In this document: one piece after another, positions 1 through 10,338 of the stretch | Layout of the letters: every line of letters begins with the position of its first letter | Numbering within the stretch: the first letter of the stretch is position 1 | Source: Phenylobacterium sp. | Lineage (GTDB): Bacteria; Pseudomonadota; Alphaproteobacteria; Caulobacterales; Caulobacteraceae | Direction of reading: 5' to 3' | NCBI GenBank assembly: GCA_025350885.1 | Contig: JANXXA010000590.1 | Span: forward strand, 1 to 10,704 | Length of the DNA stretch: 10,704 nt | The notes under the pieces: model-generated | Told to the model about the DNA's origin: nothing | The model's database searches: none | The model's input: only the letters and a program-made list of their open reading frames with translations | Translations under genes and position numbers: made by a program

Positions 1-1
1 C

Positions 2-3796
<3,795 letters not shown>

Positions 3797-3820
3797 CCCC
3801 TAGTTTTCGGAGACCAACCG

Positions 3821-5272
3821 ATGGGCAAGCCCACCGGCTTCCTGGAGATCGAGCGCAAGGACCGTGGCTACGACAAGGTGGCCGCGCGCCTGAAGACCTG
3901 GCAGGAGTTCGTCAAGCCGTTGCCGAGCGCCGACGTCGGCCAGCAGGCCGCGCGCTGCATGGATTGCGGCATCCCGTTCTGTCACCAGGGCTGCCCGGTC
4001 AACAACCAGATCCCGGATTTCAACAGTCTGGTCTTCCGCGATCAGTGGCGTGAGGCCCTGGACAATCTGCAGTCCACAAACAATTTCCCGGAGTTCACCG
4101 GCCGCGTCTGCCCGGCGCCCTGCGAGGCGTCCTGCACGCTGAACCTCAGCGACAATCCGGTGACCATCAAGACCATTGAGTGCCAGATCGTCGATCGCGG
4201 ATGGGACGAGGGCTGGATCACGCCGCAGATGTCGCCGCGCGGCACCGGAAAGCGCGTCGCTGTCGTCGGCTCCGGTCCCGCTGGCCTGGCCTGCGCCCAG
4301 CAGCTGGCCCGGGCCGGACACGCGCCCACGGTATTCGAGAAGTCCGACCGGATCGGCGGCCTGCTCCGCTACGGCATCCCCGACTTCAAGATGGAAAAGC
4401 ACCTCATCGACCGCCGTGTCCGGCAGATGGAAGGCGAGGGCGTGATCTTCCGCACCGGTTTCGAGGTGGGCGTCACGGTCTCGGTGCAGCGGCTGCTCGA
4501 CGATTATGACGTGCTGGTGATGGCCGGTGGCGCCGAGGCGCCGCGCGACCTCGAGGTTCCCGGCCGCGACCTCGACGGCGTCCACTACGCCATGGAATTC
4601 CTCACTCAGCAGAACAAGCGCAACGCTGGCGATCCGGAGGCCACTGCCGCGCCGGCGGGGGCGATCTCCGCCAAGGGCAAGCACGTCCTGGTCATCGGGG
4701 GCGGGGACACCGGATCGGACTGCATCGGCACGTCCAACCGCCAGGGCGCGGCCTCGGTCACCCAGCTGGAAATCATGCCGCAACCGCCGGAGCGGGAAAA
4801 CAAGCTGCTGACCTGGCCCGACTGGCCGCTGAAACTGCGCACCTCGTCTAGCCAGGAAGAAGGCTGCGAGCGCGACTTCGCCGTGGCCACCAGGCGCGCC
4901 GTCGGCAAGGACGGCCGGGTCACCGCGCTGGAGTGCGTGCGGCTGGACGCCGTGGCGGGCGCCGATGGCCGCATGCAGATGCGGGAAGTCGCGGACTCCG
5001 GCTTCGAGCTCAGGGCCGATCTGGTTCTGCTGGCCATGGGTTTTGTGGGTCCGATCCAGCCCGGGCTGGTGGAGAGCGGCGGCGTGGAGCTCGACGCGCG
5101 GGGCAACGTCAAGGCCAGCGTGGTCGACTACCAGACCTCGGTGCGCAACATCTTTACCTGCGGCGACATGCGGCGCGGCCAGTCGCTGGTGGTCTGGGCG
5201 ATCCGCGAGGGCCGCCAGTGCGCCCGCGCCGTCGATGAACACCTGATGGGCGCCTCCAAGCTGCCGCGCTAG
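3821..5272 (+). CDS. gltD: Glutamate synthase (NADPH) small subunit
   Basis: Small (beta) subunit of glutamate synthase, 483 aa, the normal length. It oxidises NADPH through FAD and passes electrons over two 4Fe-4S clusters to the FMN of GltB. Cysteines C46, C49, C54, C58 and C97, C101, C105 in the N-terminal domain provide cluster ligands. A first Rossmann fold with GSGPAG (150-155) binds FAD, and a second with GGGDTG (293-298) binds NADPH. Near the C-terminus, LLAMGF and the [13 protein letters not shown] segment are the usual FAD-contacting end of this family. The ATG start has GGAG at 3809-3812, 8 bases upstream, and the N-terminus ([17 protein letters not shown]) is typical of GltD. Position directly behind gltB supports the complex. 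Related homologues (NfnB, PreT, AegA) share the fold, but the gltB partner settles the identity. Confidence 0.97.
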   Translation: MGKPTGFLEIERKDRGYDKVAARLKTWQEFVKPLPSADVGQQAARCMDCGIPFCHQGCPVNNQIPDFNSLVFRDQWREALDNLQSTNNFPEFTGRVCPAPCEASCTLNLSDNPVTIKTIECQIVDRGWDEGWITPQMSPRGTGKRVAVVGSGPAGLACAQQLARAGHAPTVFEKSDRIGGLLRYGIPDFKMEKHLIDRRVRQMEGEGVIFRTGFEVGVTVSVQRLLDDYDVLVMAGGAEAPRDLEVPGRDLDGVHYAMEFLTQQNKRNAGDPEATAAPAGAISAKGKHVLVIGGGDTGSDCIGTSNRQGAASVTQLEIMPQPPERENKLLTWPDWPLKLRTSSSQEEGCERDFAVATRRAVGKDGRVTALECVRLDAVAGADGRMQMREVADSGFELRADLVLLAMGFVGPIQPGLVESGGVELDARGNVKASVVDYQTSVRNIFTCGDMRRGQSLVVWAIREGRQCARAVDEHLMGASKLPR

Positions 5273-5305
5273 AAGCTACCGTCTGAAGGTTTTCGGAGGC
5301 GGCCA

Positions 5306-6160
5306 GTGGAAGCGCGTTGCATCGTCGGATCCGCCGACCGCCTGGGCGAGGGGCCGGTCTGGTCGCCCCTGGAGGGCCGCGTCTACTGGTTCGACATCAA
5401 GGGCCGACGTCTGGCCTGGTACGAGCCGAAGACCGATGACCGCGGCGCCTTCGACCTGCCGTTCCGCGCCAGCGCCGCGGCCCCTCGTACCCAGGGCGGC
5501 CTGCTGATCGCCACCGAAAAAGGCCTGGCGATCTGCGATCCGGACAAGGGCGAGATCGGCATCGTCCAGCCGCTGGAGCTGCCCGAAGGTTTCCGCACCA
5601 ACGATGGCAAGATCGACCTGGCCGGGAATTTCTGGTGGAGCACGATGGATGACGACCACGGCAAGCGGCCGGGTTCGGTCTATCGCACCACGCCGACGTT
5701 CCAGACCCAGCGGATGCTGACCGGAATTCACATCCCCAACACGATCTCGGTGAGCCCGGACGGCAAGCGCCTCTATGTGGCTGACTCCAGGCTGCAGACG
5801 ATCTTTCGGCACGATACCGCCGACCTCAAGGCGTTTGAGGTGTTCGCCCACACCCGCGGTGCGCCGGCCAGCCCGGACGGATCGGCTGTGGACGCCCGGG
5901 GCTACGTCTGGAACGCCCAGTGGGGCGGCTGGCGGGTCGTGCGCTACAGGCCGAACGGCGAGATCGCCGATATCATTCAGATGCCGGTGGAGCAGCCCAC
6001 CAGTTGCTGCTTCGGCGGCGACGCCTTCACCACTCTCTATGTGACCAGCGCCTGGGATGGGCTGTCACTCCAGGCGCGGGCCCTGCAACCGGTGGCCGGT
6101 GGACTGTTTGCGATCGAGACGGGCGTGAAAGGACTGGCGTTGCCGCTGTTTGCCGGGTGA
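5306..6160 (+). CDS. SMP-30/gluconolactonase-family sugar lactonase
   Basis: A 284-aa six-bladed beta-propeller enzyme of the SMP-30/gluconolactonase/LRE-like family, which opens aldonolactones to aldonic acids with one divalent metal. The metal ligands expected from human SMP-30 (Glu18, Asn154, Asp204) align with E15 in RLGEGPVW, N145 in IPNTISVSPDG and D196 in SPDGSAVDARGYVW. N99 in RTNDGKIDLAG matches the substrate-contacting Asn. No signal peptide is seen, so it is likely cytoplasmic. The start is GTG at 5306, supported by CGGAGG at 5294-5299 with a 6-base spacer; no suitable in-frame ATG lies nearby. The dehydratase gene follows after 9 bases, which suggests a lactone substrate whose product feeds that dehydratase (an arabinono-, xylono- or similar lactone). 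The exact sugar cannot be read from the sequence. The 33-base gap to gltD allows co-transcription. Confidence 0.9.
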   Translation: MEARCIVGSADRLGEGPVWSPLEGRVYWFDIKGRRLAWYEPKTDDRGAFDLPFRASAAAPRTQGGLLIATEKGLAICDPDKGEIGIVQPLELPEGFRTNDGKIDLAGNFWWSTMDDDHGKRPGSVYRTTPTFQTQRMLTGIHIPNTISVSPDGKRLYVADSRLQTIFRHDTADLKAFEVFAHTRGAPASPDGSAVDARGYVWNAQWGGWRVVRYRPNGEIADIIQMPVEQPTSCCFGGDAFTTLYVTSAWDGLSLQARALQPVAGGLFAIETGVKGLALPLFAG

Positions 6161-6169
6161 GGTGGCGGC

Positions 6170-7894
6170 ATGGCCGACAAACCGCTGCGCAGCACTAAGA
6201 GCTATGGCAAGCTCGACCGGGACGGGTTCATCCATCGAAGCTGGATCAAGGCCACCGGCTTGCCGGATCACGTCTTCGATGGCCGCCCGATCATCGGCAT
6301 CGCCAACACCTGGTCTGAACTGGTCACCTGCCAGATTGGCCTGCGCGACCTCGCCGAATTTGTGAAGCGCGGGGTCTGGGAAGCCGGCGGGGTGCCGATC
6401 GAGTTCCCCGCCATGTCGCTGCCCGAGACGCAGATGCGGCCCACGGCGATGCTGTTCCGCAACCTGCTGGCCATGGAGGTCGAGGAGTCGATCCGCGCCA
6501 ACCCGATCGACGGGGTGGTGCTGCTCGGCGGTTGCGACAAGACCACGCCTGGCCTGCTGATGGGGGCGGCAAGTGTGGATATTCCCGCCATCTTCCTTTC
6601 CTCGGGATCGATGCTGAACGGCAAGTTCCAGGGTCGCGACATCGGCTCGGGCACCGATGTCTGGCGGTTTTCGGAAGCGGTGCGGGCCGGCGAGATGAGC
6701 CTGGCGGACTTCATGAGCGCGGAAGCCGGCATGAGCCGCTCGGCCGGGGTCTGCAACACCATGGGGACGGCATCGACCATGGCCAGCCTGACCGAGGCGC
6801 TCGGCATATCGCTGCCGAACAACGCCGCCCTGCCGGCGGTGGATTCCCGGCGCAAGGTGCTTGCCCACCTGACCGGCAACCGAATTGTCCAGCTGGTGAA
6901 GGACGACGTGAAGCCGTCCGACATCATGACCCGCGAGGCCTTCGAAAACGCCATCCTGCTGCACGCCGCGATCGGCGGATCGACCAATGCGGTGGTGCAT
7001 CTGCTGGCCTTGGCGGGGCGGCTGGGTGTGCCGCTCAGCCTGCGGGATTTCGACGAGATCGCCCGCGACGCACCGCTGCTGGTCGATCTGATGCCGTCGG
7101 GCCGGTATCTGATGGAGGACTTCTGCTACGCTGGCGGCGTGCCGGCGGTGATGGCCGAGTTGGGGCCGCTGTTCCGGAGGGGTGCGCTCACTGTCGCCGG
7201 GGTGACCCAAGGCGAGATCGCCGCCGGGGCCAAGGTCTGGAACCGTGATGTGATCGGTACGCTGGAGGCGCCGGTCGGACCCTCGTCGGGCGTCTGGGTG
7301 CTGAGCGGAAATCTCTGCCCGCAGGGCGCGATCCTAAAGCCCAGCGCGGCCACACCGGCGCTGCTGACCCATCGCGGCCGGGCCGTGGTGTTCGAGGACA
7401 TCGAAGACTATCACGCCCGGATCGACGACCCCGATCTGGAGGTCGATGAGACCTCGATCCTGGTGCTCAAGGGCTGTGGTCCAAAGGGGTATCCGGGCAT
7501 GCCGGAGGTCGGCAACATGGCCCTGCCACCGAAAATCCTGAAGGCCGGCGTCACCGACATGGTGCGGATTTCGGACGCCCGGATGAGTGGTACGGCCTAT
7601 GGCACGGTGATCCTGCATGTGGCCCCCGAGGCGGCGGCGGGCGGCCCGTTGGCGCTGGTCCGCAACGGCGACGAGATCGCCCTGGACGGCCCGAACCGCA
7701 CTTTGGACCTGCTGGTCGACGACGCCGAATTGGCGCGGCGGCGCGCCGAATGGCAGGCCTCGCGCAAACCTCCGGCCTATGACCGCGGCTGGTACCGGCT
7801 CTATATCGATACGGTGCTGCAGGCGGATCGCGGCGTCGATCTCGACTTCCTGGTCGGCAAGTCGAGCGCCGAGGTGACCCGCGAGTCCCACTGA
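6170..7894 (+). CDS. IlvD/Edd-family sugar-acid dehydratase (L-arabinonate dehydratase-like)
   Basis: A 574-aa Fe-S dehydratase of the IlvD/Edd family, converting a sugar acid to its 2-keto-3-deoxy derivative. Cluster cysteines are C54 (ELVTCQIG), C122 (GGCDKTTPG) and C195 (GVCNTMG). E86, D123 and K124 fit the Mg site, with K124 the lysine that is carbamylated in relatives. S473 in RMSGTAYG is the likely catalytic serine. The spacings C54-C122 and C122-C195 (68 and 73) equal those I recall for Rhizobium leguminosarum L-arabinonate dehydratase (C59, C127, C200; S480), and three cysteines suggest a 2Fe-2S cluster. Its neighbour is a sugar lactonase, not branched-chain amino acid genes, which also favours a sugar-acid substrate over dihydroxyisovalerate. 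D-xylonate, D-fuconate or D-galactonate remain possible. The Shine-Dalgarno GAGG (6159-6162) overlaps the lactonase stop, so translation is probably coupled. Confidence 0.9.
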   Translation: MADKPLRSTKSYGKLDRDGFIHRSWIKATGLPDHVFDGRPIIGIANTWSELVTCQIGLRDLAEFVKRGVWEAGGVPIEFPAMSLPETQMRPTAMLFRNLLAMEVEESIRANPIDGVVLLGGCDKTTPGLLMGAASVDIPAIFLSSGSMLNGKFQGRDIGSGTDVWRFSEAVRAGEMSLADFMSAEAGMSRSAGVCNTMGTASTMASLTEALGISLPNNAALPAVDSRRKVLAHLTGNRIVQLVKDDVKPSDIMTREAFENAILLHAAIGGSTNAVVHLLALAGRLGVPLSLRDFDEIARDAPLLVDLMPSGRYLMEDFCYAGGVPAVMAELGPLFRRGALTVAGVTQGEIAAGAKVWNRDVIGTLEAPVGPSSGVWVLSGNLCPQGAILKPSAATPALLTHRGRAVVFEDIEDYHARIDDPDLEVDETSILVLKGCGPKGYPGMPEVGNMALPPKILKAGVTDMVRISDARMSGTAYGTVILHVAPEAAAGGPLALVRNGDEIALDGPNRTLDLLVDDAELARRRAEWQASRKPPAYDRGWYRLYIDTVLQADRGVDLDFLVGKSSAEVTRESH

Positions 7895-7984
7895 AGGCCG
7901 CCAAAAATACCCTATAGGTTGCATCGACTTGCAATCGCTCGCGCGATGCTGAAGGTTCCTCTGCGAGCGGCCGGGGGCGCACGG
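7895..7984 (+). promoter_or_regulatory. Leader of the small-gene/XRE pair, candidate promoter and operator
   Basis: This 90-base gap follows the dehydratase stop. It contains the most AT-rich short stretch of the neighbourhood (about 7901-7922, with an A5 run), an 8-base perfect palindrome CCTATAGG at 7911-7918, and a TTGCA direct repeat. I could not fit a convincing -35/-10 pair of either the Escherichia or the Caulobacter type, and there is no hairpin plus T-run that would end the upstream transcript. Assignment as a control region rests on position and composition only. The small gene's reading frame also extends back through here to a TTG at 7919, without a ribosome binding site. Confidence 0.3.
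7919..7937 (+). repeat. TTGCA direct repeat with 10-bp period
   Basis: TTGCATCG at 7919 is repeated as TTGCAATCG at 7929, so the TTGCA cores start exactly 10 bases apart, about one helical turn. It abuts the CCTATAGG palindrome (7911-7918). The arrangement would suit a dimeric DNA-binding protein such as the XRE regulator encoded 300 bases downstream, but five-base cores can arise by chance. Confidence 0.3.
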
Positions 7985-8218
7985 ATGATTCAGACAAGTT
8001 CGGATCGGGCTAGGCTGCTGGCCCGGAAACTGGTCGAGATTCTGACGGCTTACGAGGAGGAACTCATGGCGGTAGAGCGGGAAACACCGGCCATGGGACA
8101 GCTACGCCGCGCCGTGGGCATCACCATTGCGGAGGCCTGTTATCTGATCACCGACCAGGGCATGGACGAAGCCGAATGGTTTCCGCGCTCGGACGGTCAG
8201 TCGCGCCGCGCCAGCTAG
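7985..8218 (+). CDS. Small helical protein of unknown function
   Basis: A 77-aa product from the ATG at 7985, which I do not recognise. It is charged and probably mostly helical. Residues 6-33 (rich in Arg, Leu, Glu and Ala, including KLVEILTAYEEELMAVE) could form an amphipathic helix, a second possible helix follows (QLRRAVGITIAEACYLI), and the tail is polar and acidic then basic. There is no membrane segment or signal peptide, and one Cys (in EACYLI). Start choice is uncertain. ATG 7985 has only a weak GGGGG upstream. ATG 8066, in frame, has AGGAGG at 8055-8060 with a 5-base spacer and would give 50 aa. A TTG at 7919 would give 99 aa but lacks a binding site. The XRE gene starts 25 bases after the stop, so the two are probably one operon. 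A partner or accessory role to that regulator is possible but not shown. Confidence 0.6.
   Translation: MIQTSSDRARLLARKLVEILTAYEEELMAVERETPAMGQLRRAVGITIAEACYLITDQGMDEAEWFPRSDGQSRRAS
8055..8060 (+). promoter_or_regulatory. Strong internal Shine-Dalgarno in the small gene
   Basis: AGGAGG lies 5 bases ahead of the in-frame ATG at 8066 inside the small gene. It is the best ribosome binding site in the window and stronger than that of the ATG at 7985. It either marks the true start (a 50-aa protein) or permits a second, shorter product. It also encodes the Glu-Glu run of the longer protein, so it may be a by-product of codon choice. Confidence 0.5.
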
Positions 8219-8243
8219 TTCAGCCAGATTTTGCGGAGGCACC

Positions 8244-8624
8244 ATGGCTCGTAGACCCGACGCCCTTGCGGACCCTATCGATATCGCGGTTGGCGCGCGA
8301 ATCAGGCTGCTGCGCAAGGTCCGCGGCCTGTCGCAACAGTCACTGGCTGAATCGGCTGGCGTGACGTTCCAGCAGATTCAGAAATATGAGCGCGGCGCCA
8401 ACCGGGTGAGCGCCTCGATGCTGTCGCGCATCGCCGACACCCTGGAGGCCCCGGTCGCCGAGATGTTCGGCGAGGTCAGCCCGGCGAGCGGAGCGATAGA
8501 CGAAGTCGCCGGCCTGCTTTCCGAGCCCGGCGCGCTGGAACTGCTGCGCGCGTTTTCGCGGCTACCCCGGGGGGCGCCCCGCGCGGCCCTGGTGGAATTC
8601 GTCCGCAGTCTTCGCGACGTTTGA
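8244..8624 (+). CDS. XRE-family HTH transcriptional regulator
   Basis: A 126-aa DNA-binding protein with one Cro/C1-type helix-turn-helix at about residues 15-75. The order is VGARIRLLRKVRGLSQQSLAE (helices 1-2), then AGVTFQQIQKYERGANRVS carrying the recognition helix and the conserved KYERG turn, then the SMLSRIADTL helix and an EMF end. The C-terminal part (about 85-126) holds helices with LELLRAFSRLP and ALVEFVRSLRDV, the short tail seen in many alphaproteobacterial members of this group. No ligand-binding or protease domain is present. The start is firm: GGAGG at 8235-8239 is 4 bases before the ATG. It lies 25 bases behind the small unknown gene, probably in one transcript, and may repress that transcript itself (inference). 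Its target genes cannot be deduced. Its stop is only 6 bases from that of the opposing acyl-CoA synthetase gene. Confidence 0.9.
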   Translation: MARRPDALADPIDIAVGARIRLLRKVRGLSQQSLAESAGVTFQQIQKYERGANRVSASMLSRIADTLEAPVAEMFGEVSPASGAIDEVAGLLSEPGALELLRAFSRLPRGAPRAALVEFVRSLRDV

Positions 8625-8630
8625 GGCCGG

Positions 8631-10265
8631 TCAAGCCGGGATGTTCAGCGCCGCGACCGCACGCGCCTTCACCGCCATGTAATCGACCTTGCCGTTTGGC
8701 GCCCGGCCGATGGAGTCGACCAGCACCAGATCGCGCGGGGCCTTGTAGCCGGCCAGCGTCGCGCGCACATGCGCGGAGAGTTCGCCGAGGGTCGGACGCC
8801 CCGCGCCGTCGGTCTCGACGACCGCGCAGATCCGTTCCCCGAAGCGGGCGTCAGGCAGGCCCACGACGACGGCGTCACGAACGTCACGATGAGTCTTCAG
8901 CGCTTCTTCGACCTCTTCGGGAAAGACCTTCTCGCCGCCGGTATTGATGCAGACCGAGCCGCGACCCAGCAGTTTCAGGGTTCCGTCGAGGTTCACTTCG
9001 GCCCAGTCGCCCGGCACGCTCCAGCGCTGGCCTTCCAGGGTCTTGAAGGTCTTGTCGGTCTTTTCCGCATCCTTGTAGTAGCCCATCGGCAGGGACCCGG
9101 TGACCGCCACCAGACCGCGCTCGCCGGACCCGGGCGTGACGCGGCGCCCCTCCTCGGTGAAGACCGCGCAGTTGGGGCCGATGACAAAGGCCGCCGTCTG
9201 CACCTCGGCCCCCGGCGCAGAGGCCGAGACGCCCAGGCCGACGGCCTCGGACGAGCCGAAGCTGTCGAAGATCATGGCGTTGGTGCAGTGGCTAAGCAGG
9301 CCGCGCTTGTTCTCCTGGCTCCACATGGAGCCCGACGAACTCATCGCCTGGACGGTGGAGAGGTCCCAGCGGCCGGGGTTGGCTTCCAGCGCCTCCAGCA
9401 TCGGCGTCGAAAACGCCAGGCCGACGATGACGATGCCGTCAGCCTTCAGCCGCTCGGCCTCGTTCCACAACTCTATGGCGCTGAACTTGCGCGACGGCAG
9501 GGTGGCCACCGCTCCGCCGAGGTTCAGAGCGATGATCGAAGAGAACTGTCCGGTGCCGTGCATCTGCGGGCAGGCGACCAGCGACAGCGGCCGGTAGTGA
9601 TCCGGATCCGACAGCCGGCTGGCCGCCTGGTCCAGGGTCTCGATCGGCGCGAGGCCGCGCAGCACCTGGCCGCCCGCGCCGACGACGTTGAACAGATCGT
9701 CCTGCCGCCACATCACCCCCTTGGGCATGCCGGTGGTGCCGCCGGTATAGAGCAGCAACAGATCGTCGGGCGACCGGCCCCACGACGCCTTGACCGGCCG
9801 CTCGGCGGGAAGCTTGGCGACCACGGCGTCGTAGTCGTCGGCCCAGGTGGGAACCGGGTGGCCCGGCTCGGCCAGGGCGATCCAGGTCTTCACCCCGGTC
9901 AGCCGGGGCCGGATCGCCTCCGCCACCTCGGAGAATCCGGCATGAAATACAATGGCTTGAGCGTCCGCATTGTCAAAGAGGTAGAATAGTTCTTCGGGGC
10001 CGTAGCGATAGTTGGTGTTGACCGGTGCGAAGCCGCCCTTGAAGGCTGCGTAGTAGGTCTCAAGATATTCGGGGCCATTGTAGAGGAAGGCCGCGATCTT
10101 GGCCTGATGGTCCAGACCCGCCGCGATCAGGTGGGCGGCGAGCGCGTCGGCCCGGGCATCGAACTGGCCCCAGGTGACCACGCGCTCGCCCTGAATGTGT
10201 GCCGGATAATCGGGTTGTGCGGCGGCGATAGCCTCCCAGATATCGGCGAAGGTCCAGGCGCCCAT
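8631..10265 (-). CDS. Acyl-CoA synthetase (AMP-binding, FadD-like)
   Basis: A 544-aa member of the ANL adenylate-forming superfamily. It activates a carboxylic acid with ATP to an acyl-AMP, then forms the CoA thioester. Seen in order: the ATP-binding A3 loop YTGGTTGMPKG (173-183), the SFGSSEAVG A5 region, the hinge and A8 region GRGSVCINTGGEKVFPEE starting at G434, and the C-terminal catalytic lysine K526 in RAPNGKVDY. The sequence style is that of FadD3/FadD17/FadD19-like enzymes of actinobacteria and alphaproteobacteria, which act on fatty acids or sterol side chains; the substrate here is unknown. No other beta-oxidation gene is adjacent. The frame is open 51 codons further upstream, but that part is low-complexity Arg/Ser/Pro and overlaps the regulator gene. 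The ATG at 10265 has GGGGAG 7 bases ahead, so it was chosen. Confidence 0.93.
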   Translation of the reverse strand: MGAWTFADIWEAIAAAQPDYPAHIQGERVVTWGQFDARADALAAHLIAAGLDHQAKIAAFLYNGPEYLETYYAAFKGGFAPVNTNYRYGPEELFYLFDNADAQAIVFHAGFSEVAEAIRPRLTGVKTWIALAEPGHPVPTWADDYDAVVAKLPAERPVKASWGRSPDDLLLLYTGGTTGMPKGVMWRQDDLFNVVGAGGQVLRGLAPIETLDQAASRLSDPDHYRPLSLVACPQMHGTGQFSSIIALNLGGAVATLPSRKFSAIELWNEAERLKADGIVIVGLAFSTPMLEALEANPGRWDLSTVQAMSSSGSMWSQENKRGLLSHCTNAMIFDSFGSSEAVGLGVSASAPGAEVQTAAFVIGPNCAVFTEEGRRVTPGSGERGLVAVTGSLPMGYYKDAEKTDKTFKTLEGQRWSVPGDWAEVNLDGTLKLLGRGSVCINTGGEKVFPEEVEEALKTHRDVRDAVVVGLPDARFGERICAVVETDGAGRPTLGELSAHVRATLAGYKAPRDLVLVDSIGRAPNGKVDYMAVKARAVAALNIPA

Positions 10266-10272
10266 AGCATCA

Positions 10273-10278
10273 CTCCCC
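10273..10278 (-). promoter_or_regulatory. Ribosome binding site fixing the acyl-CoA synthetase start
   Basis: On the minus strand this reads GGGGAG, 7 bases before the ATG at 10265. It decides for the 544-aa form over the longer open frame that would start at 10418 inside the regulator gene. Confidence 0.7.
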
Positions 10279-10338
10279 GCGAACGTTTCTTGTTTAGGCG
10301 AAATTGGGGGCCTCGCCGGGGCGGAAGTCAACTCGCCA

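Noticed and set aside
3800..5242. Long open frame (480 codons) on the minus strand almost exactly opposite gltD.
   Set aside because: It has no recognisable domain, is rich in Ala, Arg, Gly and His as expected from antisense reading of high-GC codons, and gltD on the other strand is unambiguous.
8625..8645. CCGG-TCAAG-CCGG as a bidirectional terminator between the convergent genes.
   Set aside because: The stem is only 4 bp, there is no T-run on either strand, and part of it is coding sequence of the synthetase.
8769..9989. Open frame of 406 codons on the plus strand opposite the acyl-CoA synthetase.
   Set aside because: Same high-GC antisense effect. The minus-strand frame carries every adenylate-forming motif, and the plus-strand product has no motif or good ribosome binding site.
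10266..10338. TTGACT at 10326-10331 (minus strand) as a -35 box for the acyl-CoA synthetase.
   Set aside because: No acceptable -10 hexamer lies 16-19 bases downstream. A GCCTAAAC resembling the Caulobacter -10 is about 26 bases away, too far to pair with it.
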